Below are positions 41,101-52,420 of a DNA stretch of 64,000 nucleotides, piece after piece. Made by a program: the position numbers and the translations under genes. Origin of the DNA: Osmia lignaria lignaria (Eukaryota; Arthropoda; Insecta; Hymenoptera; Megachilidae); assembly GCF_051020975.1 (NCBI RefSeq), contig NC_135040.1:5945501-6009500 (forward strand). Direction: 5' to 3'. Under the pieces are notes generated by a model that ran no database searches, was not told the DNA's origin, and was given only the letters and a program-made list of their open reading frames with translations. Position 1 is the stretch's first letter; the number at the start of each line of letters is the position of its first letter.

Positions 41101-44100
41101 AGTAAAGCAATCTCTAAACCATCTTTTAGCACTGATGCATCTCATACCCAAAAACCTAACTCACATGCTTATGGACTATCCATCATACCTTCAGAACCCA
41201 ACCCTTTCAATTTCATTAATCCTCGCAGAAGATCCATCTGAAATTCCTCCGCGCCTTCGAAAGAAAAGAAAGGAAGGAGAGCAAAGCGAGCGCGGCGAGC
41301 GCATCGCTTCCACTCGATCGCTCTTAATTACAATCGGCGCGCGTACACGCTGTGTGTGTCGCAGGTACACCTGTACTTCAGCGCGCTACCGGAAGACAAG
41401 ATCCCGTACGCGGGCAGCGCTGGCGAACGGGAGCGGGTAAAGCAGCTGCTGCAGCAACTACCGCCGCACGACAACGAGGCGAGGTACTGCAGCGGACTTA
41501 CTGAGGAGGAGAAGCGAGAACTTAGGGTGTTCGCGGCGCAGCGGAAACGCGAAGCGTTGGGTCGGGGACACGCGAGCCAACTAGACAGGCCTCACGGAGC
41601 TGGATGTCGCGAATGCAGCAGGCCGATTGCCGCAGGTGAAATGGCAGTGGCCGCCAGTCGGGCTGGTCCATCCGCCCTCTGGCATCCGGCCTGCTTCGTC
41701 TGCTGCGTCTGCAGGCAGCTACTCGTCGACCTGATATACTTCTGGAGGGACGGTAGGCTCTATTGCGGCAGACATCACGCGGAAACTCTGAAGCCTCGAT
41801 GCTGCGCGTGCGACGAGATCATACTGGCTGACGAGTGCACGGAGGCCGAAGGCAGGGCATGGCACATGAGGCACTTTGCTTGTCTCGAGTGCGATCGACA
41901 GGTAAACGACTGAAGCAGTTGCTCCGTCGTGGATCAGTGATCGCTGGTTCAGTTGGTCTTGAAGGGTTTTGGGTTCCTACATCACGTCGATGTAGGCAGT
42001 TCATTTAAGAGACAAAAATGTTATTTCAGTAGTGTCGCAAAGCAGACATGAATTATTTATATTTCTTATCCATACAAACTTGGAAATAGACGTCTGGACT
42101 TCGACGTTAGTACTCAAACAGTGTTAAATAAACATCTGCCGAGGTGACAAGACTGGTAGCCGATTCTCTAAGTTGTTTAGATAACGCCTTGCTGACAGTA
42201 TTTGATAGCACCACTGCGAACTCGCGTGTATTTTCTAATTTCTGTATTAATATTGATATAAGAAGCCCGTAGAAAAATATTATGCACTGAAATCAGAATA
42301 CTAAGAACGTAGGGAGTCTTCGTGATCCGGCCGGTTGTTTCATCCTTCAGCAATGATACACCGGCGCTCGCAAAGCAGGCTCGTTCGGCCGCGAATTTAA
42401 ATTCTTAAACGATCTTAAGCAGTGATAATCTGCGCTAATGAGCATAAGTGCCCCGCTCATATTCACGCGAACCCATAATTTATCACCGGTACGCTCGATC
42501 TGCATAGATCAGGATCAACCTCTCCCTCCCGTTATCGTAGCGACTCATCAAAGACCTCCGATGCTTCTCTTGTTTCTTTCACTTTAATTACCCTCGATGC
42601 CTGCATCGGCTGCAACTTTATCACTCGAAACGGATTAGTAACGTAAAAAGGGGGTACGATTTCATTGGATGGCGTGTACACATCGTCGGTGGATGAAGGA
42701 AAAAAAAAGGAAAATCGCGGTCCGTGGATACTTTCGACGGGAAAAAAAGGGCAACTCGGAGATAGCGTTTGCAATCCTATCGAGAGAGAGAGAGAGAGAG
42801 AGGCGGTTGTTCGATCGGTTGCAGTTTTTGCAATGTGACAATTATTTACGCCCAGTAACCACGTCCGTTGAGAGTCATTTACCCCCGAGCGATGGAACGA
42901 TTTAGCTGTCAGCCTCAGAGCTCTCCCCTTTATATTCTCTGACGGCCGTTCGTGGCATACGGTTCGTGCACAATAATTCATTGAATCTAGGTGTCGATAA
43001 ATGTCATAGGCAGCAATCCCGGTTGCATTCTGCGCTCCCTGGACAAAGCTTCTTATCGTCCATACAGAGCCCTCGATAATACATGATGGAATCTGTACTT
43101 TGTCGATGTTTCGCTTTTCCTGGGAGCCTGGATAAGTGTTGTAACGTTGTGTATTGATGTATCGATCGGTAGGAGGATATCGATTAATAGGACAACCGGG
43201 ATTGACGATAATTGTCGTGGATGTTGCGGCTGATGAATGGGACGATTGTTGCAGTTACAATCTGCCAGGTCAGTTGGTTCAAGGCCACTTCTTCCGCTTT
43301 AAACTATGCCATTAGAAAGAGATTTAATTATCAGTGGATTGAAACGATTAAAAGCAGTAGGCTGAGCGTTAAGATTAACGGTATCGATGGCCAAAATGGT
43401 CTTATTATCCTGTCAGTTCAACAAACGTGTTTCTAAGATAGCAGTCATCCAGTTTCATGAAGTTCCTCTTGGCCACCCGTTACCTGTATGCTTACCGACC
43501 GGATTAATCGAGTCCAGGTGAACTAACAATACTCCTGGGAAAGCGTGCAGGATCATTTGCGTGGGAACCCATCCCTGAAAGTCCAAAAAACTAACGTTCG
43601 TGGATCGAATCGCTCGATCAGCAATTCCCTCAGCACCCACCCTAAATTTGCATCCTCCTTCCAGCTCGGAGGTCAAAGGTATGTGATGAGGGAAGGCAGA
43701 CCTTACTGTCTTCGGTGTTTCGATGCCTCCTTTGCCGAGTACTGCGACAGCTGTGGGGAACCGATCGGTGTCGATCAAGGGCAAATGTCGCACGAGGGTC
43801 AGCACTGGCACGCGACCGAGACTTGCTTTTGCTGCGCCACTTGCCGCACCTCCCTTCTTGGACGACCGTTCCTGCCACGAAGAGGTGCCATTTACTGCAG
43901 CATAGCCTGTAGCAAGGGAGAACCGCCGACAACGCCGAGCGATTCTTCCGCTGGACCGCCACCACCACCGCCTTCCTTTCTACGGTACATATCTCTCGCC
44001 TACAAGAGGATAGGGATTTCTACTCAAAACTCGCTAATTTGTTTCGATCACTATTCTAATTACTGTTTCATTTGCAGGACCGGTCGAAGACAACCTCCAA

Positions 44101-45607
44101 CCAGCGAAGGTTCCTCGAGTCCACCGCCTCCTCCGCCACCTCCACCACCGCCAGGATCAAGGCATACCCTAAGTTCACCACGCAACTCGCCTCGAATGAC
44201 AAGAAAACATCATCAAACGTCGACATCCCTAGCGACGACACCCACTCAGAGCACACTGAGTCCTGAATTTACCGCCGAAGGGTTCCCTTCGAGCGGCTCT
44301 AGACCCAGTGGTCTCGACCGGGTGCTTCTTGAGAGAAATCTCGAGAGACTACTCCAAGAACGTACTTCTCACCCCGAGGAAAATCGCAGCGAACTGGGAA
44401 GGTAAATTAATATTCTTTTCGCACAGTATCATCGTCTTTATTACCCATCGCATAATACAAATATTACACAAGAATATCAGAAGAACATTGGCTGCGTTCT
44501 AAAGTCACGCTAACAAAACAAATGGTAATTTAAGTCTATTTATCCAATCAATGACCAAGAGCCTTATTCTTCCCAGGCTGATGCAAGCCAGGGATCGAGA
44601 GCCGTTAAGGTGCGTTCAGAACTGCGCTCCATCTCATGCGTCGAGTATGCCGGAACTGCCTCCACCTCCTCGGCCGTCCTCCGGGGCGTCAGCCTCGGCG
44701 TCGACGTCCACATCGACCGGCGCTGTTGGCGTTATGTCCGGCGGAGCCTTGGCTCAAGAATCGGCCACATTGCCGACGAACCTTATCATCGGCCAAATGG
44801 ATCCCCCAACGCCGACGTCGCGGCGCGTACGGTTTCAAGGGGATCTAGACGTGACCGATCATAACGCGTCGTCGCGTGTACCTCTCTCTCCTGGCAACGA
44901 AAGGAATTCGTCGTCCTCGCCCTCTCCGCCCCCCGCATCCTTGTCGAGGACGAATGTGTCTCGATCGAGGAGCTTACAGCCGGAGGAAGTCGCCAGCACG
45001 TCTGCCTGGGGTGGGTAAACTTCGATGTTTTACATACGATCTGGCGTGCTTCCCTGAAGGAATTGCTGGTTTTTGATGGGGACAGACATCTTTGGTTTTT
45101 GGTGTTTTATAATATAACTGCTGCTAATCCTTACTGCACTTTTCAGACCTCCTGCATTTGCTATACTCTCTGAAAACCTACAGTCCCTGCAAAATTTACT
45201 GCCCTGTGTGTTTTTTCTTCTATTCATCTCAGCACTGCACCTACGATGTGTTTCCTGCATCTACGTCACCTGCTATAGCTTCTGTGCCTGCACTATCCTC
45301 AGTGTGCCGCTATACTTGTTACAACGATTATTATACTGTCTTAATATAATTCGTAGGTGTAGCAGGAAGCTCGAAATCGAGAATGGACGGAGAAGACGAC
45401 GACGTAGAGAGCTGCTGCTCCACCTGCAGCTCGTCCACCAGTTCCGACGAGGCGGCTGCGTATGCTCTTCCTCCTAGAAGGGCCTACGGTGGGGTTCGGA
45501 TATCCTACGTACCCAATGACGCCGTAGCCTGCGCGAGAAAACGTACACCCACGTCGACGACCCCCAATCAGGGGCAAAGGGACTCGGAAAAATGTGTCGT
45601 GTCTTGA
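37624..45607 (+). CDS. pk: prickle: PET and three-LIM planar cell polarity protein (seven exons, complete)
   Basis: Coding exons are 37624-38105, 39819-40122, 41365-41901, 43665-43984, 44078-44401, 44577-45010 and 45357-45607. They total 2652 nt and give 883 residues plus stop, with every junction in frame and GT-AG. Residues about 240-340 form the PET domain ([24 protein letters not shown]). LIM1 starts at C343, LIM2 at C408 and LIM3 runs from C468 to C523. A proline-rich tail follows, then an acidic Ser/Cys motif (DDDVESCCSTCSSS) and a terminal C-V-V-S, a CaaX box for prenylation. Prickle family proteins antagonise Frizzled/Dishevelled signalling at the proximal cell cortex in planar cell polarity, and farnesylation holds them at the membrane. 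The ATG at 37624 is the first after an in-frame TGA at 37609. Drosophila has both prickle and espinas with this layout. I prefer prickle from length and the near-identity of PET and LIM to the family, but an espinas-type paralogue cannot be excluded. Non-coding 5' exons and alternative first exons are likely but not proven. Confidence 0.94.
38106..39558 (+). other. prickle intron 1, 5' part
   Basis: AT-rich intronic sequence between coding exons 1 and 2. An 88-codon frame at 39058-39324 has no recognisable homology. I see no RNA gene or mobile element. Alternative first exons for other prickle isoforms could lie here, but none can be shown. Confidence 0.6.
39559..39758 (+). repeat. 30-bp minisatellite in prickle intron 1
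   Basis: The motif ATTAGTATTC (or ATTAGTACTT) recurs at 39589, 39619, 39649, 39679 and 39709, with a diverged copy (TTTGGTATTC) at 39739: an exact 30-bp period with no indels. Each unit ends in a CCTTTG-like segment, and 39559-39588 looks like a further diverged copy. Because 30 is a multiple of three, one frame stays open and would read as 10-residue repeats. This is not evidence of coding. It ends about 60 nt before the exon 2 acceptor at 39818. Confidence 0.9.
39819..40122 (+). CDS. pk: prickle coding exon 2 (start of PET domain)
   Basis: The acceptor is TTTTTCAG at 39811-39818 and the donor is GTAAGA at 40123. The exon encodes residues 162-262: the conserved Cys-rich KVCRSCRCPREEH motif that precedes PET in prickle proteins, a Gly/Pro/Met/Ala-rich linker (GLGLGPGPPMAMAMAF), and the start of PET ([22 protein letters not shown] would be residues 241-262). 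The exon ends in phase 0. This is one of the most recognisable segments of the family. Confidence 0.93.
40123..41364 (+). other. prickle intron 2
   Basis: Intron of 1242 nt between PET-domain exons, from GTAAGA to GTCGCAG. It contains a short A-rich run near 40,390. I see no gene, repeat array or RNA in it. Confidence 0.8.
41365..41901 (+). CDS. pk: prickle coding exon 3 (PET, LIM1, first half of LIM2)
   Basis: The acceptor is GTCGCAG, ending at 41364, and the donor is GTAAAC at 41902. Both ends are phase 0 (179 codons, residues 263-441). The rest of PET is present ([44 protein letters not shown]). LIM1 zinc ligands are visible as C343-x2-C346, H369, C372, C375-x2-C378, C396 and H399/400. 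LIM2 opens with C408-x2-C411 and H432, C435-x2-C438. The exon stops inside LIM2 before LGGQRY, an intron position I believe is shared with other prickle genes. Confidence 0.95.
41902..43664 (+). other. prickle intron 3, with (GA)n microsatellite
   Basis: Intron of 1763 nt that splits LIM2. The only distinctive element is a GA dinucleotide run at 42782-42802. The rest is ordinary AT-leaning sequence with nothing I can name. Confidence 0.75.
42782..42802 (+). repeat. (GA)n microsatellite
   Basis: An uninterrupted GAGAGA run of about 21 nt inside prickle intron 3. GA runs can bind GAGA-type factors in insects, but a plain microsatellite is enough to explain it. Confidence 0.95.
43665..43984 (+). 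CDS. pk: prickle coding exon 4 (end of LIM2, LIM3)
   Basis: The acceptor is CTCCTTCCAG, ending at 43664. The exon encodes residues 442-547 plus two bases: LGGQRYVMREGRPYC completes LIM2, and LIM3 runs from C468-x2-C471 to C523 (CFCCATC, RPFLPRRGAIYC). A short Pro run follows. The donor is CG|GTACAT at 43985, weaker than the others in the gene. The following 93-nt intron keeps the frame open, so retention would give a valid protein. Confidence 0.93.
44078..44401 (+). CDS. pk: prickle coding exon 5 (proline-rich linker)
   Basis: The acceptor is TTTCATTTGCAG, ending at 44077, with a branch-point-like TTCTAAT about 25 nt upstream. The exon encodes residues 549-655: a run of eleven prolines, then Ser/Thr/Arg-rich sequence and a helical LLERNLERLLQERT segment. 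The donor GTAAAT at 44402 leaves two bases of codon 656. No folded domain is expected here. Polyproline in this region may bind SH3, WW or EVH1 domains, which is inference only. Confidence 0.9.
44577..45010 (+). CDS. pk: prickle coding exon 6 (Ser/Pro-rich tail)
   Basis: The acceptor is TTCTTCCCAG, ending at 44576. The exon encodes residues 657-800 plus one base: Ser/Ala/Pro-rich, probably disordered, with a conserved-looking PTPTSRRVRFQGDLDV block. The donor is a tandem GTGGGTAAAC. Only the first GT (45011) keeps the frame of the CaaX-bearing last exon. The second GT (45015) would shift the frame. Confidence 0.9.
45357..45607 (+). CDS. pk: prickle coding exon 7 (C-terminus with CaaX box)
   Basis: The exon carries the conserved prickle tail: the acidic then Ser/Cys-rich DDDVESCCSTCSSSTSSDE, a basic/Thr stretch, and KCVVS then TGA at 45605. 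C-V-V-S is a CaaX prenylation box; the final Ser favours farnesyl transferase. Three AGs (ending 45356, 45362 and 45365) lie 6 and 3 nt apart and all preserve the frame, so the exact exon start is uncertain by up to nine bases. Confidence 0.92.
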
Positions 45608-46175
45608 TGATTCCCTCGACAGTCTCTTTGCTCCTGAGAGGATCAGTTTTATTTTGAACGACGTGAGAAACTTGTCGAGCTTCGAATATGTGCAGACAGC
45701 ACAGACAAATGAAAGACGAGAAAGCACAGAGTTCCTAGCCGGCGTAACCGGAGTTTTAACGACGTCTTCCGTGTTCGAGGCTCGACGTTGTTCACTGCAA
45801 GGACTGAAAAATACAATGTTGCTCGTGTAAATAGTGAACGTAATACTTCCGAAACGATCGCTCGTGGATACCGGACAATCGCGACGATCGCGCTTCTTTT
45901 TCTATTTTTATTACCCCCGTTGATGTATTCGATATTAACGACGATGATACCGTTATATTTTATTACCATTGCCATTCCCGCTACGAGGTCTCGACGGCCT
46001 TATTCTTTCGCATTTCTTAAGGTATTCAGAATTTATTCTGACGAGCAGCGTAGCGGGCTCTGCTCGACGAGGCAGACACAGTATTTCCTGTGACGCAGAC
46101 GCGTCACGTTAACGCTGTAAGTACAAATGACGAGCGTTCGAATCGATGTAGACAATCTGAGAGAAGTATTCGGGA

Positions 46176-46347
46176 AATAAAGTGAGACGAAATCGATCGA
46201 AGTAGGCATTTACCTACTTATCCTTCACGTTCCTTCAGAATTTCTAACCGATATTATTTTTTTATTTTTATTTAGAGTCGTTAAGTAATAACCCTTTAGA
46301 TGCAAGTACCTGGTTGCCCACACAAGGATTAGGTTTGGATAAATAAA
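46176..46347 (+). terminator. candidate prickle poly(A) signals
   Basis: Two AATAAA hexamers, at 46176-46181 and 46342-46347, lie 0.6-0.75 kb beyond the prickle stop codon, in sequence of 3'-UTR type. Either could set the transcript end. No transcript evidence is available from the sequence alone. Confidence 0.45.
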
Positions 46348-49300
46348 GCATAGAAGAGTCCTAAAGGAAGATGCCCACTCTTCGTCGCTTTACAGAACCT
46401 CAAGACCCAGCTTCCTTGATCCTCCAGTCCAGGTAACAAAACACTAAATCAATCTATCCACACTTCTAACACCTGCAAACTTTCTACCTGTCGACTTGGA
46501 CAGGTAGACCATCGCCAAAAGCGACAACGCATGAAAGCTCGTGAATAGCATGCCGCGAAGAGCGTTCCAGTTGGACGAAAGGAGCATTAGAAAACTGCGA
46601 ACCGAGAGAGGAGCATCGATGTCGCGGAGGAACGAGGTATGTCCCGATCGGGGAAAAATGAAAACGCATGGTCGAGCAGCGAAAAGAGCGAAAGTGGTTG
46701 GTTTCTCTCTGGGACCTCAGAGGTTTGTTGTTGTTGTTATGCCACTATTCTCGTGGTCGTGTTGGACTCGTAAAGCCTCTTTCTCACTTTCTCTCGACCG
46801 TGGCGTTTCACGCTGCTACCCGCGGAAGATCTTGTCTATGACGGACCGTCAAAGGAATCAGAAGAATGAGCCACGCCAGCTATTAGCCTGTCCACTTTTC
46901 CAATTCTGCTTGCCTAGTTGCGAAAGATCAACGGGGCATTAGCATATAAGCAACACACCTACGACCGTGCACGTCCTGTGTATTGACTAATCGTTCAATG
47001 TCTGACACAGGCATCGAAAGGATGGCTCGATTATGTCACGTTAACTCGGGGAACAACGAACAGGTACAAGGTTATATAATTGTGTAGTCTATATCCTGTG
47101 GCTTGCTAAAAGGTAGATTTTATTATCGATTTGAATGAGATGAGAAATTACTGCTACGAAAATGTAAATGCCTTTTAAGACGGATTAAATTTTTAGGCTT
47201 TATGTTTGGGATGTTGTGAAAGGGATTGATTTGTTATGGCTGTCTGTGTAGCTGAAGAGAAAATTGAATAGTATCCCAGGTAGAATAGGTAGATTAAGAT
47301 GTATGTTTCTTTTATGTAGTTGTAAAACGTAGAACAGTTGTGTAGTGTATCTTTCGACATGAGTCAACGTCACGTAGGTAGATGATAACATTTAGTTGCA
47401 GATCCAAGTTACAGTATTCCGACTAGATAGCTACTTGTTGTCTTTTTATTTTATTGGAAATGGAATCTTTTTTGCATGATACGTAGACACCTCTAGTGCG
47501 CAAGCTTCGAGCCAAGCAAAACGAGTGAAATTCTCGTTGCGGATCGCGTGTTTGAAACCGTTTTAATGGTCAATTATGCAAATTGAGATACTTTTCTCGT
47601 TATACACCATACACTTGAACGGACTCTGATGTTTGTAATAAACAGAAACCTACAAGATCGTTGCTTCGCAATTGCAACATCAAAATTTAGGACATTTCGA
47701 CATGTCCCCGGTAATTGGGCAGTTGACACGAGTTCGTGGCAAAATTTAACGTTTTCCCAGTGCACGAGGTAGGTTGCGATTGTGCAACTATAATACGAGT
47801 AAGTGACTCGTGGCAGTTGTGCACGCCTGAAAGAGAACGCACTCTCGCGTGGATGTTCATTTTCACGGAATCCTCTTGGAACACATAACACAGTCTGTTG
47901 TGTTATGGATCGCATCGCTATTGTACTGTTTCCGTGAAACTCGAACGTTTCCTTCAACGCGTTCACCTGTAGCCCTCGCTGAATGAGGAAATGCAGAAAA
48001 ATTAAGGAACCGTTGTGTTCACTGTTCTAAGTCAGTGTGCAGTCTCCAGAGACCAAGGATTAATAATGTGACTCCATGGATATCCACTACACTTCATCGT
48101 GTTTTATTATTATTTATTGTAAATTGAATAGTAAATGGCGATTCTGAAATCTCTGGAATTATGAATTCCAAAGATATATGTTTATTGAAACTCATCTTCG
48201 TGGTTCAAAGTAGCCATGTGTATTTTTCACTTGGATCCTATTCCACGTAGAAGAAGGACACCTTCCTAGTTCGCCATTCTATCTATATTCTTTATTCCAC
48301 ATTAGCCAGCTGGAAAAGGTATAACAAGTACACGATGGCGTACAAGGTGCTCATACGCTGTAGAATGTAGCAAAGAATGCCCCTTGAAGGAATAGAAGTC
48401 CCACTGGCCATAATATTGAGACACGCACACGCAACTTCGCTTGCTATTCCCTATACACTTAATGCCTTAACCGATAGATAATGACGACACTGTCACGAAA
48501 ATGTATTCTGCAAGCAATATTCCCCCTTACCTTGTGCGCCAACCCCTTCAGGTCATTCCTTCTAACCTCCTACAGCATGTTACCACATCAATTTATGTAA
48601 CGTTCAGGCTATAAGCACCTAATCGAAGAACCTTATCCTACACTGGAAACTGGTTAGGGATTAAAATTCATTCTCCTGGCCAGATTCCTTTTCTGAACTT
48701 CGAGAAGAAGGTGGCAGGAAAAGAACAATCGTCTAATTGTAAGACCATAAAGTGATTGAGATATTGGAAGTTTGTAGGTCTTTAGTTCTAATGGCTAAAG
48801 ACCTTCGTCTATCCAAGATTAATTAGAATTAATCGTAGGATGATGATGTTAAAGCCCACATTGCTCAAACCCCGATGCAAAATGATTCCCCACTAGACTT
48901 TACTCCAACAGATTTTCATCTATCCAGAAGATTAGAAGATCATCAAGATTTGGCAGCCCTTGGGAAGCAACAACTTGTGTAACCTAACAACTATTTTACT
49001 GAAATAAAATGTAAACATTCCTTCACTTTAACTCCCTGCACCCAAAGACACCCACTGAACCAGAAGGAGAATCAGGTTTTAAGAAACTACTATGATACTT
49101 TGAACCAGGCCTCTTATTGTTAGTGTTTGAAGAGATACGAACATGATGTACAGAAAGTAATGTGGTTGAAGTCCACGGAACAAAGAGAGGTCGAGCCGAA
49201 AATTTCACGGATAGCAATCATATGTCAAAGGCTGAATTGCAAGTTAATCATACGCGACGTAAGTAGGCCGGTCGCGCAAAAACAAACGATCTGTACACAC

Positions 49301-51700
49301 GGCGAGATACATATAATTGCCGGCACATTGCTAGCGGTTCGTAAAGTATTCCAGCAAATCCGACATACATTCCAGCGCGGATCCCGCTCCTTACGTTTCA
49401 CCTCGCCGTGGAATGCAGTCACCTTGTGGCAGGTGTACCGAACGTCCTCAAACGTTACACCGTACTTTCCCCCATTTGAATTCGAACACTCGATTCAAAT
49501 CGTCTCGATCTAAACTGAGAGACAGAGATCGGTGGCTACTTCGGAAGACCTTACAAATTTTAGACACAAAGGATATCAGATGATCATGGTGATACACTGT
49601 TCATAAACTGTAATTAATAGAAAGAGATACCAGTATTAGAAGAAAAAGTAAAAAAAGAGAAAACAGCACTAGACTAATGAGGTGTGAAAGTGGGAAGTAC
49701 TTCCGGTGTAATAGATGGGTGAAACGACCTTGAGTGCCCAGAATCTTGAATCACAACTATACCACGTGTTAAATGAAACCTGCTAAACTGTTAAGCTTAG
49801 TTTGGCCAAAACTGATTCAATCTGGATAATGTTCATGACCATATGATGGTATTTAAGAATTCCGCATGTTTTGGGTATCGATGGAAAAAAATCCATAAAA
49901 ACGAGCAATCAAACCGGATAATTTCAGGCTAGAGCCAAACTAACGGATCCATGGAGCTCGTTTACGCGACCTCTGGACGGTCATCCCGTGGTTAAATGCG
50001 CGAGAGGCTTTCTCCGTGGCTTGGAATGCGGCCTCTCCCTCTGACCGGCTCTCTGGCTCGCTTCGAGGACAACCACGGAGGTACGTCGGCCTCCAGGACT
50101 GTTCCTTCTTAAGTTTTAGTTCCTCTGCAACGGCGGCCTACCGGAAAATCGGGATTTGCAACTTCTTTCTAGAAAAGTGGGCGACAGAGTTCAAGTTTCT
50201 ACTGTTACTGTCACTTGGACGGATCAAAACTGGACTTAAAAAATACATGTTGCAGAGGAACAAGATCAAAGGACGTTGCTGTCCTGTTTTGAGGGACAGG
50301 ATGTCTGACGGTACACCTACTCTACCACTGGCTATATATTTATGAATTTAGTGCATATTTGGTGATGTGTAGAAAAGTGGAAAAGTGATACATCATAAGT
50401 TTATTAGGAAGGAAGATCGCTAGTAATAATAAGTAAGTACCGAATATAAATTTATATAGACAAACAGCGGTAGAATTGTTCTCGGCAAGTAAAATGTTAA
50501 GAACGTGGTAGAAATGCAATATTTCCTTGGTTTCCCTTTCATCGCAAGGGAAACAATTTACTTCGAAATGAATTCATTCGTTGGCTCGTACGTGCGCGGT
50601 GCTCGAATAATCTCGTGTTGCAAAATGTTGCCTAGTAGTGACTCAGTAATTAAACATTTCTAGCACGATAGCACGCGAAAAATTATCCATGCGTGGAGTT
50701 GTTTCGATTAAAGATCGAGCATTTACCGCAGCGTACCGACATACACACATGTAGACAGAGCTCGGTTACGCGGCTAAGCATGGAGCGAATGCTTAAAACC
50801 CAACACTTGCTTTCCCGTCAAAAATCAAGGAAATATGGCAATGGCGGAACGTGGTTATCTCAGAGGTGTCTTTTGAGGGAACGTTCGTGTAAAAACACTA
50901 TATATTTTTTTTGTGGGTAGGAAGAAAAGCGTGCAATCGCGCAACAGACATAAAACTCGTTCTCCAATCTGTGCGCAGCCTGAAGCGCGAGTGAATACTA
51001 TTCGATCGAACTGTACGCCGCGTGTCCAGGCTGCTCGCTTTCCATTCCGATCGAAAGGTTTTGCTGTTGCCGCTACAGGTTAAAATGTACAGACTCTGGT
51101 ATAAACACGAGGCCTGATTTGCGCTTGACGGGCACGCTTACTACGCGAGTAAAAGCAACTGAATGAAATTTAGTTTCCGCTCGAAGGATACCTCTACCGA
51201 TGTATCGACGATATCGGAATACCGATTCCACGCGAAGGCTGAATTGCATAAATTTTCGAGATCAGAAACATAAATGCGTTTCAACAAGAATTTCATGAAC
51301 GACTTTTTTTCATGGCGCAACTTCGATGAGTTTTCATAATTTTATGTAACCGCGTTGGTACCATTATATTTTTTATAATAATAGTGAAATATTTTTGCGA
51401 AAGATATCGTTAAGAAACAAGAAATTTCCTTGACGTCGTGTGGTAGAACAAAATTAGAATATTCACGACTTAATACCTGCTAATCATGCATGACTATGAT
51501 ATTTAAATTTAGACGACGAAAAAAGTTGGTCAAGATCGTTTCAAGGCCGCATCCGTACAAGCATTTCACGTTACTGATTTTTGACATCGCGAAGGTAAAT
51601 CAAGACTGAAGATACATATGTCTTTACTGAAGTACAGTAAGACCTGCAGTTTATGAAAAGGATTCTACCTCAAGTGTCCGATACCTTGGCGCGTATACAA
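46348..51700. other. intergenic region between prickle and the DOMON gene
   Basis: About 5.3 kb without a supportable exon on either strand. The short open frames have no family signature and no matching splice sites. I see no tRNA, rRNA or transposon ends. Confidence 0.6.
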
Positions 51701-52420
51701 AATTCGAGGCAAATCGGTGACCCGAATGTCGTGTGGTCTCCCTGTCAGAGGGAGCCAGAGAGCCCCAAGAAGAGACATCAAGCGTTCGTGTGAGTGGCAT
51801 AGCAAGAAGAAAGAAGAGGGGGCCAAGAGAGCAGGTATTCAGGCGAGTGAGCACGGCAAGCCTTAAGAAAGCAGGCGAACAAGCAGTCGGTAATATGGCG
51901 GGGGGCAAACGTAAGGGGCCGCGGGAGCGTAAAGTGAGTTTTCGCTCGCGGCTGCTTTGCAATGCCAGGCAGTCGAGGTGAGTCGAGTCGAGTCGAACGG
52001 AGCCGAGCCCGAGCCTCTTGGAGTCAGTCTTGAACGTGGCCTCGTCGCATCCTTCTCGACGCTGCCTGGTGGTATCCTCGTGCACGGCTACCACCTGTCG
52101 AAATCGAACGATCTTTATCGTGTAACGTCATCGAACCACTTGCCGCTTGTTTGCTCGAAATGGCCGCGATCTGAAAAACCGTCAAGGATCGTCGGTTCAG
52201 TGAATCACGACGGTTCACCACCGATCGCTGCACACATTCTTGCTCTCTCTCCTTCGCGACATTTGATTGCTCCAACGATTTTGTTGTTTTCTCATCGACG
52301 ATGACGTCGTCCAACCGGTGCATCGGTTGAGACCACGTCCTTTTTGGTGCAGTGATTTCGTGTGTGCGTGTCCGACAGGATCAGCTGGAAGATTAGCAAA
52401 CGCTATTCAACAGGTAGGAA
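51700..52420 (+). promoter_or_regulatory. candidate promoter and 5' leader region of the DOMON gene
   Basis: This block is richer in G+C and CpG than its flanks. It has a very good donor GTCGAG|GTGAGT at 51978, immediately followed by GTCGA pentamer repeats, another donor-like AAA|GTGAGT at about 51932, and a third CAACAG|GTAGGA at 52414. The next strong acceptor on this strand before a gene is TTTTTGCAG, ending at 56037. A non-coding first exon here spliced to 56038 would make a conventional insect gene. This is inference from composition and splice motifs. Confidence 0.3.

Noticed and set aside
43642..43968. Minus-strand open frame over prickle LIM3
   Set aside because: Shadow of the conserved LIM3 exon on the other strand.
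46541..46942. 133-codon open frame downstream of prickle
   Set aside because: Arg/Ser-rich, no domain, lies beyond the candidate poly(A) signals. Insufficient support.
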